32,369 bases of DNA, taken from assembly GCF_051960575.1 (NCBI RefSeq), contig NZ_JBQCEE010000064.1, positions 1 to 32,369 on the forward strand, read 5' to 3'. Below the pieces are notes generated by a model. That model saw nothing but the letters and a program-made list of their open reading frames with translations. It was not told the origin of the DNA and did not search any database. A program made the translations under genes and the position numbers. This DNA is from JBQCEE01 sp051960575 (GTDB taxonomy: Bacteria > Actinomycetota > Actinomycetes > Mycobacteriales > Jatrophihabitantaceae). Below are positions 7,748 to 15,105 of this stretch, in pieces (the stretch's first letter is position 1; every line of letters starts with the position of its first letter).

Positions 7748-8326
7748 TCAGGCGACGTTGACGCCGAAGTCCTGCGCGATGCCGCGCAGGCCCGAGCTGT
7801 ACCCCTGCCCCACGGCGCGGAACTTCCAGTCGCCCTGGTTGCGGTACACCTCGCCGAAGATCATCGCTGTCTCGGACGACGCGTCCTCGGACAGGTCGTA
7901 ACGGGTGATCTCGGCGTCGTTGGCCTGGTTCACCACGCGGATGTAGGCGTTGCGCACCTGCCCGAAGGACTGGCCGCGCGCCTCGGCGTCGTAGATCGAG
8001 ACGGTGATGACGATCTTGTCGACCTCGGCCGGCACGCCGGCGAGGTTGACCTTGATGGTCTCGTCGTCACCCTCGCCCTCGCCCGTGAGGTTGTCGCCGG
8101 TGTGCTCGACCGAGCCGTCCGGGCTCACCAGGTTGTTGAAGAACACGAAGTGGCTGTCGGACAGGATCTTCCCGTTCGCCCCGATCATCAGCGCCGAGGC
8201 GTCGAGGTCGAAGTCGGCGCCGGTGGTCGTGCGGACGTCCCAGCCGAGCCCGACGAGGACGGCCGTCAGCCCCGGCGCCTCCTTGGTCAGCGAGACGTTG
8301 CCGCCCTTGGACAGCGAGACACTCAT
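7748..8326 (-). CDS. terD: TerD family calcium-binding stress protein
   Basis: This 192-aa protein is canonical TerD. It opens with SLSKGGNVSLTKEAPGL, has the calcium motif FDLDASA (39-45), HFVFFNN, the second acidic loop GDNLTGEGEGDDE (77-89), SIYDAEARGQSFGQVRNA, and the closing WKFRAVGQGYSSGLRGIAQDFG. In this family these acidic residues bind calcium. The role is cytoplasmic and linked to tellurite, oxidative and envelope stress. It follows its near-duplicate at 8342-8917 by 15 bases, and by eye the two are about 70% identical, so a tandem duplication is likely. AAAGGAA precedes the ATG. Confidence 0.96.
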   Translation of the reverse strand: MSVSLSKGGNVSLTKEAPGLTAVLVGLGWDVRTTTGADFDLDASALMIGANGKILSDSHFVFFNNLVSPDGSVEHTGDNLTGEGEGDDETIKVNLAGVPAEVDKIVITVSIYDAEARGQSFGQVRNAYIRVVNQANDAEITRYDLSEDASSETAMIFGEVYRNQGDWKFRAVGQGYSSGLRGIAQDFGVNVA

Positions 8327-8341
8327 GGCTGGTTCCTTTCC

Positions 8342-8917
8342 TCAGACGTTGACGCCGAAATCGCGGGCGATGCCCGCGAGCCCGGCCGAGTAGCCCTGGC
8401 CGACCGCCCGGAACTTCCACTCGGCGCCGTTGCGGTACAGCTCGCCGAAGATCATCGCAGTCTCGGTCGACGCGTCCTCGGACAGGTCGTAGCGGGCCAG
8501 TTCGGCCTGCCCGGCCTGGTTGATGACGCGGATGAAGGCGTTGCGCACCTGACCGAAGGTCTGCCCGGCGTTGCCCGTGTCGTAGATCGAGACCGGGAAG
8601 ACGACCTTGTCGACCTCCGGACCCATGGCGGCCAGGTTGACGTTGATCTGCTCGTCGTCACCCTCGCCCTCACCGGTCAGGTTGTCACCGGTGTGCTGCA
8701 CCGTGCCGTCGGGACTGGTGAGGTTGTTGAAGAAGACGAAGTGCTGGTCGGACAGCACCCTGCCGTCCGCGCCACAGACGATCGCGCTGGCGTCGAGGTC
8801 GAAGGCCTGGCCGTCGGTCGTGCGCGCGTCCCAGCCGAGCCCGACGGTGACGGCGGTGAGGCCCGGTGCGGCCTTGGTGAGCGAGACGTTCCCGCCCTTG
8901 GTGAGGCTGACTCCCAT
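8342..8917 (-). CDS. terD: TerD family calcium-binding stress protein, first gene of the ter operon
   Basis: This 191-aa canonical TerD has FDLDASA, a GDNLTGEGEGDDE loop and a WKFRAVGQGYSAGLAGIARDFG end. I set the start at ATG 8915-8917, which has GGAAGGA upstream and matches the conserved MGVSLTKGGNVSL opening. The same frame stays open for 58 further codons upstream, but that translation is unlike TerD and would cover the promoter region. It is the first gene of the roughly 9-kb operon. Its sequence differs from the downstream copy mainly in surface positions (for example FPVSIYDTGNAGQTF against ITVSIYDAEARGQSF). Confidence 0.96.
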   Translation of the reverse strand: MGVSLTKGGNVSLTKAAPGLTAVTVGLGWDARTTDGQAFDLDASAIVCGADGRVLSDQHFVFFNNLTSPDGTVQHTGDNLTGEGEGDDEQINVNLAAMGPEVDKVVFPVSIYDTGNAGQTFGQVRNAFIRVINQAGQAELARYDLSEDASTETAMIFGELYRNGAEWKFRAVGQGYSAGLAGIARDFGVNV

Positions 8918-8979
8918 GATGCGTCCTTCCCCGAACTGCGAGCTGTCGTGGGATCTCGTGTTTCCCGGTACAGCGCCGT

Positions 8980-8985
8980 AGCTTA
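8980..8985 (-). promoter_or_regulatory. Possible -10 element of the ter operon
   Basis: TAAGCT on minus fits the actinobacterial TANNNT pattern, 62 bases upstream of the terD start. No convincing -35 is seen 16-19 bases further up (the region reads TCGTTTTTCG). The promoter may use an alternative sigma factor or an activator. Confidence 0.3.
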
Positions 8986-9065
8986 GGGACACCCGCCGAC
9001 GAAAAACGATGCCCGGACGCGGAACCGGCCAGGGATCGGCTGTGAGTGGGCGAGGAGTGCGGGCG

Positions 9066-9518
9066 TCAGGCCTCGACGATCGCCTTCGCACGCTCGAGGG
9101 TGCGCCGCATGCCCTCGACGTTCGTGCGCCCGCGCCAGCGGCCGGCGAGCGCCCAGTACAGCCGGGTCAGCGGGTGGTCGGCGAGACGGAAGAACTCGGT
9201 GACGTCGCACCCGGTCGGAGTCGGGGTGATGCGGTAGCCCCACGTGTTCACCGGACGGTTGCCTGCCAGCACGGTGAAGACGAACTCGCGGTCCGGCACC
9301 GCGGCGTCGACGCGGCACACCGTCCAGTAGACCGGGCCGCGGCCGTTGCGCTTCACGTGGCCGCGGAACCGGGCACCCGGCACCGGCCCGCTGGCGCCGT
9401 CGAGCCACTCGGCCTCGAACGTCTCGGGGCTCAACTCGCCGATCCGCGTGACGTCCGAGAGCAGGGCCCAGACCTTCGCCGGCTCGACGGCCATCGACAC
9501 CGTCACCTCATCGCGCAT
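9066..9518 (-). CDS. SRPBCC (START/polyketide cyclase-like) protein
   Basis: This 150-aa single-domain protein fits the SRPBCC lipid- or ligand-binding fold. It opens with the beta strand VTVSMAVEPAKVWALLSDVTRIGELSP, where VW.LLSD is typical. It continues with GARFRGHVKRNGRGPVYWT and a FVFTVLAGNRPVNTWGYRITP strand. It closes with a long helix (RGRTNVEGMRRTLERAKAIVE) over the cavity. Such proteins bind hydrophobic small molecules; no ligand can be inferred. TACCGT lies six bases before the ATG, so it may be made from a leaderless mRNA whose promoter lies next to the end of the upstream DUF7455 gene. It ends about 150 bases before the ter operon's first gene but shows no clear tie to it. Confidence 0.88.
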   Translation of the reverse strand: MRDEVTVSMAVEPAKVWALLSDVTRIGELSPETFEAEWLDGASGPVPGARFRGHVKRNGRGPVYWTVCRVDAAVPDREFVFTVLAGNRPVNTWGYRITPTPTGCDVTEFFRLADHPLTRLYWALAGRWRGRTNVEGMRRTLERAKAIVEA

Positions 9519-9524
9519 GGCGCG

Positions 9525-9530
9525 ACGGTA
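9525..9530 (-). promoter_or_regulatory. Candidate -10 for leaderless SRPBCC gene
   Basis: TACCGT is followed by exactly six bases and then the ATG. A transcript starting seven bases after the -10 would begin at the start codon. No good -35 is visible; the region overlaps the 3' end of the upstream gene. Confidence 0.4.
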
Positions 9531-9539
9531 GCGGCAGGG

Positions 9540-9758
9540 TCAGGGGGCGACCGACTCGAGGCGCCCGCGCTGGTCGTGCGTCACGACCGCGACGTGCTGC
9601 AGCGACTCGCGCTGCTCGGCGTAGTGGTGCGCGCAGAAGGTCAGCGGCAGACCCGAGCGGATGATCGCCACGCGGACGAGCGCCTCGGCCCCGCACCGGT
9701 CGCACCGGTCGAGGCCGCGGACCAGCCCGGGCAGGGTCAGGTCGGGAAGGATGCTCAT
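9540..9758 (-). CDS. DUF7455 family zinc-ribbon-like small protein
   Basis: This 72-aa protein matches the small actinobacterial DUF7455 family. It has a CDRCG knuckle at about 19-23 and a second C-A-H-H site (FCAHHYAEQRESL) about 20 residues later, likely coordinating zinc. Between them runs the conserved ALVRVAIIRSGLPLTF strand. Related proteins are usually encoded near sigma-factor or DNA-topology genes and their function is unknown. GGAAGAGG sits at good distance before the ATG. It is upstream of the SRPBCC gene on the same strand. Confidence 0.88.
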   Translation of the reverse strand: MSILPDLTLPGLVRGLDRCDRCGAEALVRVAIIRSGLPLTFCAHHYAEQRESLQHVAVVTHDQRGRLESVAP

Positions 9759-9822
9759 CGTCTACCTCTTCCGTGCGTCGGGCGGTGCGTCGAGCGGGCG
9801 GGTCGGGGTGGCGCCGCGGGCG

Positions 9823-10026
9823 TCAGGCGGCGAGCGACCGGACGGCCGAGTGCTCGAGGATGGCCTCGTGCAGGCGGTCGTAGGCCGCGGCGACCCACGC
9901 GTCGATGTGGGCCTGGCGCGCCGCGTGCAGCGCGCACTCGGCGCGGTACATGCGGTCGGCGGCGGCGGCGAGCCGGTCGGTCATCTCACCGGCGCCGGTA
10001 CGGCTGGCGTTGTCGATGGTGTGCAC
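9823..10026 (-). CDS. Small hypothetical helical protein
   Basis: This is a 67-aa frame starting at GTG with an excellent ribosome-binding site (GGAGGGG, three bases before the codon). The translation is mainly helical and Ala-rich (MTDRLAAAADRMYRAECAL, then HIDAWVAAAYDRLHEAILEH), with no cysteine or membrane segment. I do not recognise it. It could be a small regulatory or structural protein. It is probably co-transcribed with the DUF7455 gene 64 bases on. Confidence 0.65.
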   Translation of the reverse strand: MHTIDNASRTGAGEMTDRLAAAADRMYRAECALHAARQAHIDAWVAAAYDRLHEAILEHSAVRSLAA

Positions 10027-10081
10027 GGCCCCTCCAAGAGCATGTGTGGTGCGTCACCGGAATGGATCGACCATCCCGAGC

Positions 10082-10117
10082 AGGACTTTACCCAGACCTC
10101 ACGGGAAGTGAAGTCCT
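10082..10117. promoter_or_regulatory. Inverted repeat in the divergent intergenic region
   Basis: AGGACTT (10082-10088) and AAGTCCT (10111-10117) form a perfect 7-bp pair, with a smaller nested CCC/GGG pair. They lie in the 247-base gap between the divergent small gene and the NarL-type regulator, where base composition drops. It may be a regulator binding site or a structured leader. The rest of the gap shows no gene. Confidence 0.35.
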
Positions 10118-10273
10118 TGTTAGGCAAATGCGGCACAGAGTGTGCGGGTCGATGACGGAACGGCATCACCTGGGTGTCGGCTCTTCCCTCGCAGGCGGCG
10201 TGACGCTTTCATCTGGACACGCCTCAAGCCGCGAGGTCGGCCCTCTCGAACCACGACAGGACCCGGACACCCA

Positions 10274-10984
10274 GTGCCGACGACCCAGCCGCGGCCGGAT
10301 GCCGCACACCCGACTCCCATCCGGATCGCGCTCATCGACGACCACCGTGCCGTCGCCGAGGCGATGGCCGACCGGCTCGGGCGGGAGGCCGACCTCGACG
10401 TGGTCGCCGTCTGCGTCGACGCCCGCTGCGCCGCCGACACCGTCGCGCGGCACGCACCGGCGGTGGTGCTCGTCGACTACGTGATGCCGTTCCTCGACGG
10501 GGCCTCGATCGCCGCCGAGATCCGCGCGCTGCAGCCGGAGGCCCGGGTGATCATGCTGACCTCCGAGTCGACGGACGAGGCGCTGCGGGCGGCGCTCGCG
10601 GCCGGTTGCGCGGGGTTCCTCGGCAAGGACGCCGGCATCGACGAGATCGTGTCGACCGTGCGCAGCGTCGCCGCGGGCGGCTCATCGTTCCCGAGCGGTG
10701 CGGTGGCGCGGCTGCTGCCGACCGTCGACGAGGACGCCGAGCACGGGTCGGATGCGGCCGACACGTTGACCGAGCGCGAACGCACCGTCCTCGAGCTCCT
10801 GGCCGAGGGCTGGGGCACCCGCGAGATCGCCGCCCACCTGGAGCTGTCGATCAACACGGTGCGCAACTACGTCCAGGCCGTCATCGGCAAGCTGCACGCG
10901 CACTCGAAGCTCGAGGCGGTGGCCACGGCGCTGCGCCAGGGGCTCGTGCAGGTGCACCACGGCGGGCGGCGGACCGACCGTTGA
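10274..10984 (+). CDS. NarL/FixJ-type response regulator
   Basis: This 236-aa protein has an N-terminal receiver (about 15-135) with the acidic pocket IDDH (D22, D23), phospho-acceptor D68 in VVLVDYVMPF, T96 in IMLTSES and K118 in FLGKDAG, all intact. The LuxR-type helix-turn-helix (about 163-225) reads TLTERERTVLELLAEGWGT then EIAAHLELSINTVRNYVQ. It should dimerise on phosphorylation and bind promoter DNA. I chose GTG 10274 because AGGACCC precedes it and the receiver starts shortly after. An ATG frame from 10142 would add 44 unrelated residues. No kinase is adjacent. The nearest histidine kinase is 12 kb away, so the partner is unknown. Confidence 0.92.
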   Translation: MPTTQPRPDAAHPTPIRIALIDDHRAVAEAMADRLGREADLDVVAVCVDARCAADTVARHAPAVVLVDYVMPFLDGASIAAEIRALQPEARVIMLTSESTDEALRAALAAGCAGFLGKDAGIDEIVSTVRSVAAGGSSFPSGAVARLLPTVDEDAEHGSDAADTLTERERTVLELLAEGWGTREIAAHLELSINTVRNYVQAVIGKLHAHSKLEAVATALRQGLVQVHHGGRRTDR

Positions 10985-10991
10985 GCCGGGG

Positions 10992-11005
10992 CCGGCGGGC
11001 GCCGG
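10992..11005. terminator. GC hairpin between convergent genes
   Basis: CCGGC-GGGC-GCCGG sits wholly within the 21-base gap between the stops of the NarL-type gene and the degenerate receiver. It lacks a T tract but is placed to end both transcripts. Confidence 0.4.
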
Positions 11006-11371
11006 TCAGGCGCAGAGCGCGTCCTGGACGGCGTCCACCAGGTCGCCGAAGCCGCGCGGCGAACCGCCCGGCACCGCCGGTGCAGCGACCGGACGCGGGC
11101 GCGGCCGGCACCGGCCGACGTACTCGCCGGTGTAGTAGACGACCGGGATGCGGCGCCGGTCGTCCAGCCGGCGGAGCGCCGCGAGCGCGATCGCGTCGGC
11201 GCAGGCAGCGGTGATCTCGGCGACCACCAGGTCGGGTCGGGCGTCGCCGAGCAGCTGCATGGCCGCGGCCGCGGTGTCGGCGCTGACCGTCCGGTGCCCG
11301 CAGGAGGCCAGTGCCGCCTCGATCGCGGTGCGGTGGGGCACGACGTCCTCGACGACCAGAACGATGGCCAC
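11006..11371 (-). CDS. Degenerate (pseudo-)receiver domain protein
   Basis: This 121-aa protein has a CheY-like beginning, VAIVLVVEDVVPHRTAIEAAL, with the acidic pair E8-D9. The phospho-acceptor position reads DLVVAEITAACAD, so E52 stands where Asp is expected. T81 is kept (VVYYTGEY). The region where the conserved Lys should lie is Pro/Arg-rich (CRPRPRPVAAPAVPGG) with no Lys. It therefore probably cannot be phosphorylated normally and may be locked in an active-like state, since Glu can mimic phospho-Asp. GTG is chosen because GGGAG lies upstream and the fold begins there. It lies 153 bases downstream of the epimerase-like gene and may share its transcript. Confidence 0.75.
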   Translation of the reverse strand: MAIVLVVEDVVPHRTAIEAALASCGHRTVSADTAAAAMQLLGDARPDLVVAEITAACADAIALAALRRLDDRRRIPVVYYTGEYVGRCRPRPRPVAAPAVPGGSPRGFGDLVDAVQDALCA

Positions 11372-11524
11372 GGGCTGCTCCCTGCTCGATCCGCCGGCGG
11401 TCGCCGACCGGACCAAACCTAGGAGCGGCGCAGGACCGGCCCGCAGGGCCGAACGAGGCGAACACCCCGGGGAACGACCCAGCGCGTGGGCGGTGCAGGT
11501 GCACCGGTCCGGCAGGGCCGGGTG

Positions 11525-12607
11525 TCAGCCGCCGTGGCGCGCGTGGGCCCAGCGGGACATCCGCCGCGCGGTGCGGGCGCCGGCCTGGGTGCCGTGGTGC
11601 ACCGCGCCGTGCATCCGGTGCGGACGCCGGCGCAGCACGCCAGCGTAGCCGTGCGGATTGGCGACCTGCCAGCGCCACGCGTCGCGGCAGGCGTCGGCCA
11701 GCGAGCGCTCCGGGTGCCAACCGAGCCCCTCGGCCGCGGCCGACCGATCACCGACCCGCACCGCGAGGTCACCCGTGCGGGCCGGCGCGGCGACCGTCGG
11801 GACCGGGACGCCGGTGGTGCGCTCGAACACGTCGAGCACGTCGTGCACCGACCGGCCCTCCCCCGTCGCGAGCTCGTAGGCCCGCACGCCGGCCGCGGCG
11901 TCCGCCCGCTGCACGGCCAGCCGGACGGCGCGGGCGACGTCGGCCACGTGCACGTAGTCGCGCACGCCTGTGCCGTCGGGCGATGCGTGACCGGTGCCGT
12001 ACACCGGCAGGTGCGGCAGCCATCCCGCCGCGGCCCGGGCGATGGCCGGCAGCAGCGCGAGCGGTGGCGGGCGGTTGTCGCCGATGACGCCGCTCGGGTC
12101 GGCGCCCACGACGTCGTGCATGTGCAGCACGGTGGCGTGCCAGCGCGGGTCGGCCCGCACGAGGTCGGCGAGCACGTCGAGGTCCATCGCCCGCGACCGC
12201 AGGGCCGGCCGTCCGGGCGGTGCCGCGGCGGCCGCCTCAGCACCAAGGACGAGCGTGCGCACGCCGACCGAGTCCATCGTCCGCAGCAGCGCGAGCACCG
12301 ACTCGAGGTCGTTCTCGTAGCACTCGAGCACGTCGTCGGCCCGGTCGTCGGCACGACTCGGCGCGGCCAGGTGCACGACGGCGCGTACCTCGTGGCGCGC
12401 CAGCACCCGGCGCAGGGCGGGACGGTCGCGCACGTCCGCGACGTGCACGGCGATGCGTCCGCCGGTCAACCGGCCGACGCGCACCAGCGCCTCGGCGTCG
12501 CCCACCGACAGGTCGTCGACGACCACGACCGGCATCCCGGCCCGCGCCAGGTCGAGCACGACATGGCTGCCGACGTAGCCCGCTCCGCCGGTGACGAGGA
12601 CGGTCAC
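11525..12607 (-). CDS. GalE-type epimerase-fold protein lacking the catalytic Tyr/Lys
   Basis: This 360-aa protein has the extended SDR fold of UDP-glucose 4-epimerases. It carries the nucleotide motif TGGAGYVGSH (6-15), a DDLS turn (31-34), VVHLAA (77-82), GADPSGVIGDN (168-178) and PDGTGVRDYVHVADVARA (210-227). The catalytic elements are gone. Where GalE has SSSA, this has LGAEAA (121-126). Where YxxxK belongs, it reads ALRSRAMDLDVL. There is no Tyr between residues 98 and 202 and no Lys in the whole protein. It may bind nucleotide-sugar or NAD without catalysis, or serve as a sensor or scaffold. GTG is chosen because it overlaps the receiver's stop as GTGA. The last 30 residues are basic and His/Arg-rich. 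Confidence 0.85.
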   Translation of the reverse strand: MTVLVTGGAGYVGSHVVLDLARAGMPVVVVDDLSVGDAEALVRVGRLTGGRIAVHVADVRDRPALRRVLARHEVRAVVHLAAPSRADDRADDVLECYENDLESVLALLRTMDSVGVRTLVLGAEAAAAAPPGRPALRSRAMDLDVLADLVRADPRWHATVLHMHDVVGADPSGVIGDNRPPPLALLPAIARAAAGWLPHLPVYGTGHASPDGTGVRDYVHVADVARAVRLAVQRADAAAGVRAYELATGEGRSVHDVLDVFERTTGVPVPTVAAPARTGDLAVRVGDRSAAAEGLGWHPERSLADACRDAWRWQVANPHGYAGVLRRRPHRMHGAVHHGTQAGARTARRMSRWAHARHGG

Positions 12608-12990
12608 GTCCGTGCGGCGTCGACCGCTGTCAGCAGCGCCGCGTCCACGCGGGCTGCGAGCTCCCGCGGGCTGAACGGCTTGACGACGTAGTCGGTCGCG
12701 CCGGCGGCGAAGCCGCGCTGCAGATCGGCCTCCTGGGCCCGGGCGGTGAGCAGGATGATCGGCGTCGTCACGAAGTCGGGGTCCTGCCGCAGGGCGCTGC
12801 ACACCTCGATGCCGGTCAGGCGCGGCATCATCCAGTCGACGAGGACCAGTTCGGGCGACAGGCGGCGCGCGGCCGCCAGACCCGCCTCGCCGTCGCTCTC
12901 GGACGTGACGTCGTGACCCATGCGGGCGAGCTTGAACGTGACGAGCTCGCGGATGTCCTGTTCGTCGTCGACGACGAGGATCCGGGCCAT
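12604..12990 (-). CDS. Single-domain CheY-like response regulator
   Basis: This 128-aa protein is a receiver with no output domain. All functional residues are present: D8-D9 in VVDDEQD, phospho-acceptor D52 in LVLVDWMMPRLTG, T82 in IILLTAR and K104 in YVVKPFSPRE. It should accept a phosphoryl group from a histidine kinase and signal by protein contact. Its stop overlaps the GTG of the epimerase-fold gene, so the two proteins are made together and the fold may be its target. The kinase at 22791-24458, which has no regulator beside it, is one possible partner, but that is inference only. Confidence 0.92.
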   Translation of the reverse strand: MARILVVDDEQDIRELVTFKLARMGHDVTSESDGEAGLAAARRLSPELVLVDWMMPRLTGIEVCSALRQDPDFVTTPIILLTARAQEADLQRGFAAGATDYVVKPFSPRELAARVDAALLTAVDAART

Positions 12991-13148
12991 GAGTCGCTCC
13001 TACCCGCGCTCAGTGTGCCCTCGCGCATCCAACGGTTCGGCGTCCCCATCGGCACCCGGTCCGGCGATCTGAGGCGGGACCACCCGACGGGACCATCGGC
13101 CGTCCGAGCGGGCATCGCTCGCACCTGCTCATGCCCCGCGTCGCCGCC

Positions 13149-13154
13149 CACACT
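13149..13154 (+). promoter_or_regulatory. Possible -10 of leaderless small gene
   Basis: CACACT is followed by six bases and then ATG 13161. The match to TANNNT is partial and no -35 is clear. It is listed because the spacing equals that of three other genes in the window. Confidence 0.25.
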
Positions 13155-13160
13155 GGACGC

Positions 13161-13442
13161 ATGGCCCCCGAACACGCCCTCGCCGCCCTGGCACCCGAGT
13201 GGGAGGTGCGCCGCGAGCACGCGGACGACCCCCGCGCCCGCTTCGTCGGTCACGCGGCCGCACTGCTCGGCGGCCGCGTGCTGACACCGCAGCAGCTCGA
13301 CGAGCTGACCGGCTTCCTGAGCTTCACCGCCTACGCCGACGTGGTCGTCGACTACGACAGCATCGAGGGGTTCGCGTTCCGCCGGCGCGACCCGGCGCTG
13401 GACGCGCCCAGGGCCCTCGTCCGGCGGACGGCGAGCGCCTGA
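13161..13442 (+). CDS. Hypothetical protein
   Basis: This 93-aa frame of unknown family begins MAPEHALAALAPEW. It has LLGGRVLTPQQLDELTGFLSF and YADVVVDYDSIEGFAFRRRD, giving a helix followed by a beta-rich end. There is no cysteine and no signal or membrane segment. It starts without a ribosome-binding site, possibly on a leaderless mRNA. It ends seven bases from the convergent gltD stop. Codon choice is GC-rich in third positions, like its neighbours, which supports coding. Confidence 0.6.
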   Translation: MAPEHALAALAPEWEVRREHADDPRARFVGHAAALLGGRVLTPQQLDELTGFLSFTAYADVVVDYDSIEGFAFRRRDPALDAPRALVRRTASA

Positions 13443-13449
13443 CGCGCGG

Positions 13450-14901
13450 TCAGCGCAGCGCGACCGCCGACGCGGTGATCGGGGCGGGCAGCGCCGTCTC
13501 GCCCATGAGGTGGGCGTCGACCGCCGCTGCGGCCGCCCGACCCTCGGCGATCGCCCAGACGATGAGCGACTGGCCGCGCCCCATGTCACCCGCGACGAAG
13601 ACGCCGTCGACGCTGGTGGCGAAGCGGTCGGTGCGCGCCACGTTCCCGCGGGCGTCGAGCTCGACGCCGAGGTCGGTGAGCAGGCCCGGACGCTCCGGCC
13701 CGACGAAGCCCATGGCCAGCAGCACCAGCTCGCAGGGCAGTTCGAACTCCGAGCCGGCGACCGGCTCGAAGCGGCCGTCGCGGAACTCGACCTGGTGACC
13801 GCGCAGAGCCGTCACCGCCCCGTCGACACCGACGAACTCGGTGGTGCTCGCGGCAAACAGCCGCTCGCCACCTTCCTCGTGCGCGGAGCTGACGCGGTAC
13901 ATCAGCGGGTAGGTCGGCCAGGGCGTCGAGTCGGCGCGGCTCTGCGGCGGACGCGGCATGATCTCGATCTGGTGCACCGACGCCGCGCCCTGCCGCAGGG
14001 CGGTGCCGAGGCAGTCGGCACCGGTGTCGCCGCCGCCGATGATCACGACATGCTTGCCGGCCGCGCTGATCGGTGTCTCGGCGAGGTCGCCCTCCTGCAC
14101 GCGGTTGGCCAGCGGCAGGTACTCCATGGCCTGGTGGATGCCGGCCAGCCCGCGTCCCTGCACCGGCAGGTCGCGCGGGTCGGTCGAGCCGCCGGCGAGC
14201 ACCACGGCGTCGAAGTCGGCGCGCAGCTGCTCGGCGGTGATGTCCACGCCCACGGTGACGCCGGTGCGGAAGGTCGTCCCCTCGGCACGCATCTGCTCGA
14301 GCCGGCGGTCGAGGTGGCGCTTCTCCATCTTGAACTCGGGGATGCCGTAGCGCAGCAGGCCGCCGAGGCGGTCGTCGCGCTCGAAGACGGTGACCGTGTG
14401 CCCTGCCCGCGTGAGCTGCTGCGCCGCAGCCAGGCCGGCCGGGCCCGAGCCGACGACGGCGACGGTGCGCCCGGTCTGCACGTCGGCGCGCACCGGGGTG
14501 ACCCAGCCGTTGTCCCAGGCGTGATCGATGATCTCGGCCTCGACCTGCTTGATCGTCACGGGATCCTGGCTGATGCCGAGCACGCACGCCGCCTCGCACG
14601 GGGCGGGGCAGAGCTTCCCGGTGAATTCCGGGAAGTTGTTCGTCGCGTGCAGGCGGTCGATGGCCTCGCGCCAGTCGTCCTTGTAGACCAGGTCGTTCCA
14701 CTCAGGGATGAGGTTTCCGAGCGGGCACCCCTGGTGGCAGAACGGGATGCCGCAGTCCATGCACCGGCTGGCCTGCGTGCGCAGGGTCTCGTCGGGGAGG
14801 TCCTCGTAGACCTCCTTCCAGTCCCGCAGACGCACGGGCACCGGTCGCCGGGTCGGCGTGATGCGGGTGGGGTGCTTGAGGAAACCGGTCTTGTCGCCCA
14901 A
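13450..14901 (-). CDS. gltD: Glutamate synthase small (beta) subunit GltD
   Basis: This protein of about 483 aa matches GltD along its length. N-terminal Fe-S cysteines lie in CMDCGIPFCHQGCPLGN and CPAPCEAACVLG. The FAD-binding site is VAVVGSGPAGLAAAQQLTRAG, followed by RYGIPEFKMEK. The NADPH-binding site is VVIIGGGDTGADCLG, and FVAGDMGRGQSLIVWAIAEG is the second FAD contact. It passes electrons from NADPH to the large subunit GltB to make glutamate from glutamine and 2-oxoglutarate. TTG 14899-14901 gives LGDKTGFLKHP, which aligns with the usual GltD start. ATG 14976 would add 25 residues with no ribosome-binding site. No gltB is adjacent on either side, which is unusual. Confidence 0.93.
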   Translation of the reverse strand: MGDKTGFLKHPTRITPTRRPVPVRLRDWKEVYEDLPDETLRTQASRCMDCGIPFCHQGCPLGNLIPEWNDLVYKDDWREAIDRLHATNNFPEFTGKLCPAPCEAACVLGISQDPVTIKQVEAEIIDHAWDNGWVTPVRADVQTGRTVAVVGSGPAGLAAAQQLTRAGHTVTVFERDDRLGGLLRYGIPEFKMEKRHLDRRLEQMRAEGTTFRTGVTVGVDITAEQLRADFDAVVLAGGSTDPRDLPVQGRGLAGIHQAMEYLPLANRVQEGDLAETPISAAGKHVVIIGGGDTGADCLGTALRQGAASVHQIEIMPRPPQSRADSTPWPTYPLMYRVSSAHEEGGERLFAASTTEFVGVDGAVTALRGHQVEFRDGRFEPVAGSEFELPCELVLLAMGFVGPERPGLLTDLGVELDARGNVARTDRFATSVDGVFVAGDMGRGQSLIVWAIAEGRAAAAAVDAHLMGETALPAPITASAVALR

Positions 14902-15008
14902 GGCTCGCTGCACTCTCAAGGTCGTCGGGTACTCGGCGATGCCGGCACGAAGCCGGCGTCGACGATCCAGCGGCATTGCTGCGATCGGGCCGATCCAGGG
15001 TCAGGCAC

Positions 15009-15014
15009 AGTCTA
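15009..15014 (-). promoter_or_regulatory. Candidate -10 for gltD
   Basis: TAGACT on minus matches the common actinobacterial -10 form, in the 204-base divergent gap between gltD and the GH6 gene. No good -35 is seen. No other gene is visible in this gap. Confidence 0.4.
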
Positions 15015-15105
15015 CAAGCGCTCAGGTCGCAACTTCGCCGGCCGATGGGACGATGACGATTCGTCCGGTTCAACCGCAAAGGTTCACGTCGAAAGGTGGG
15101 TCCGC

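Noticed and set aside
3384..7761. Long plus-strand open frames opposite the ter operon (for example 3384-4298, 4199-5698, 6574-7761)
   Set aside because: They lie wholly opposite conserved ter genes, are Arg/Gly/Asp-rich and match no family. They are by-products of high GC content.
8918..9091. 58-codon N-terminal extension of the first terD
   Set aside because: It is not TerD-like, and ATG 8917 has a strong ribosome-binding site and the conserved opening.
11372..11524. Possible gene in the gap between the pseudo-receiver and the epimerase-fold gene
   Set aside because: No frame with a start, ribosome-binding site and plausible protein was seen. It is a 153-base spacer.
13510..15105. Plus-strand frame that runs into the GH6-like gene and would give an 895-residue protein
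   Set aside because: The first 532 codons are antisense to gltD or to the divergent gap. The signal peptide and ribosome-binding site at 15106 define the true start.
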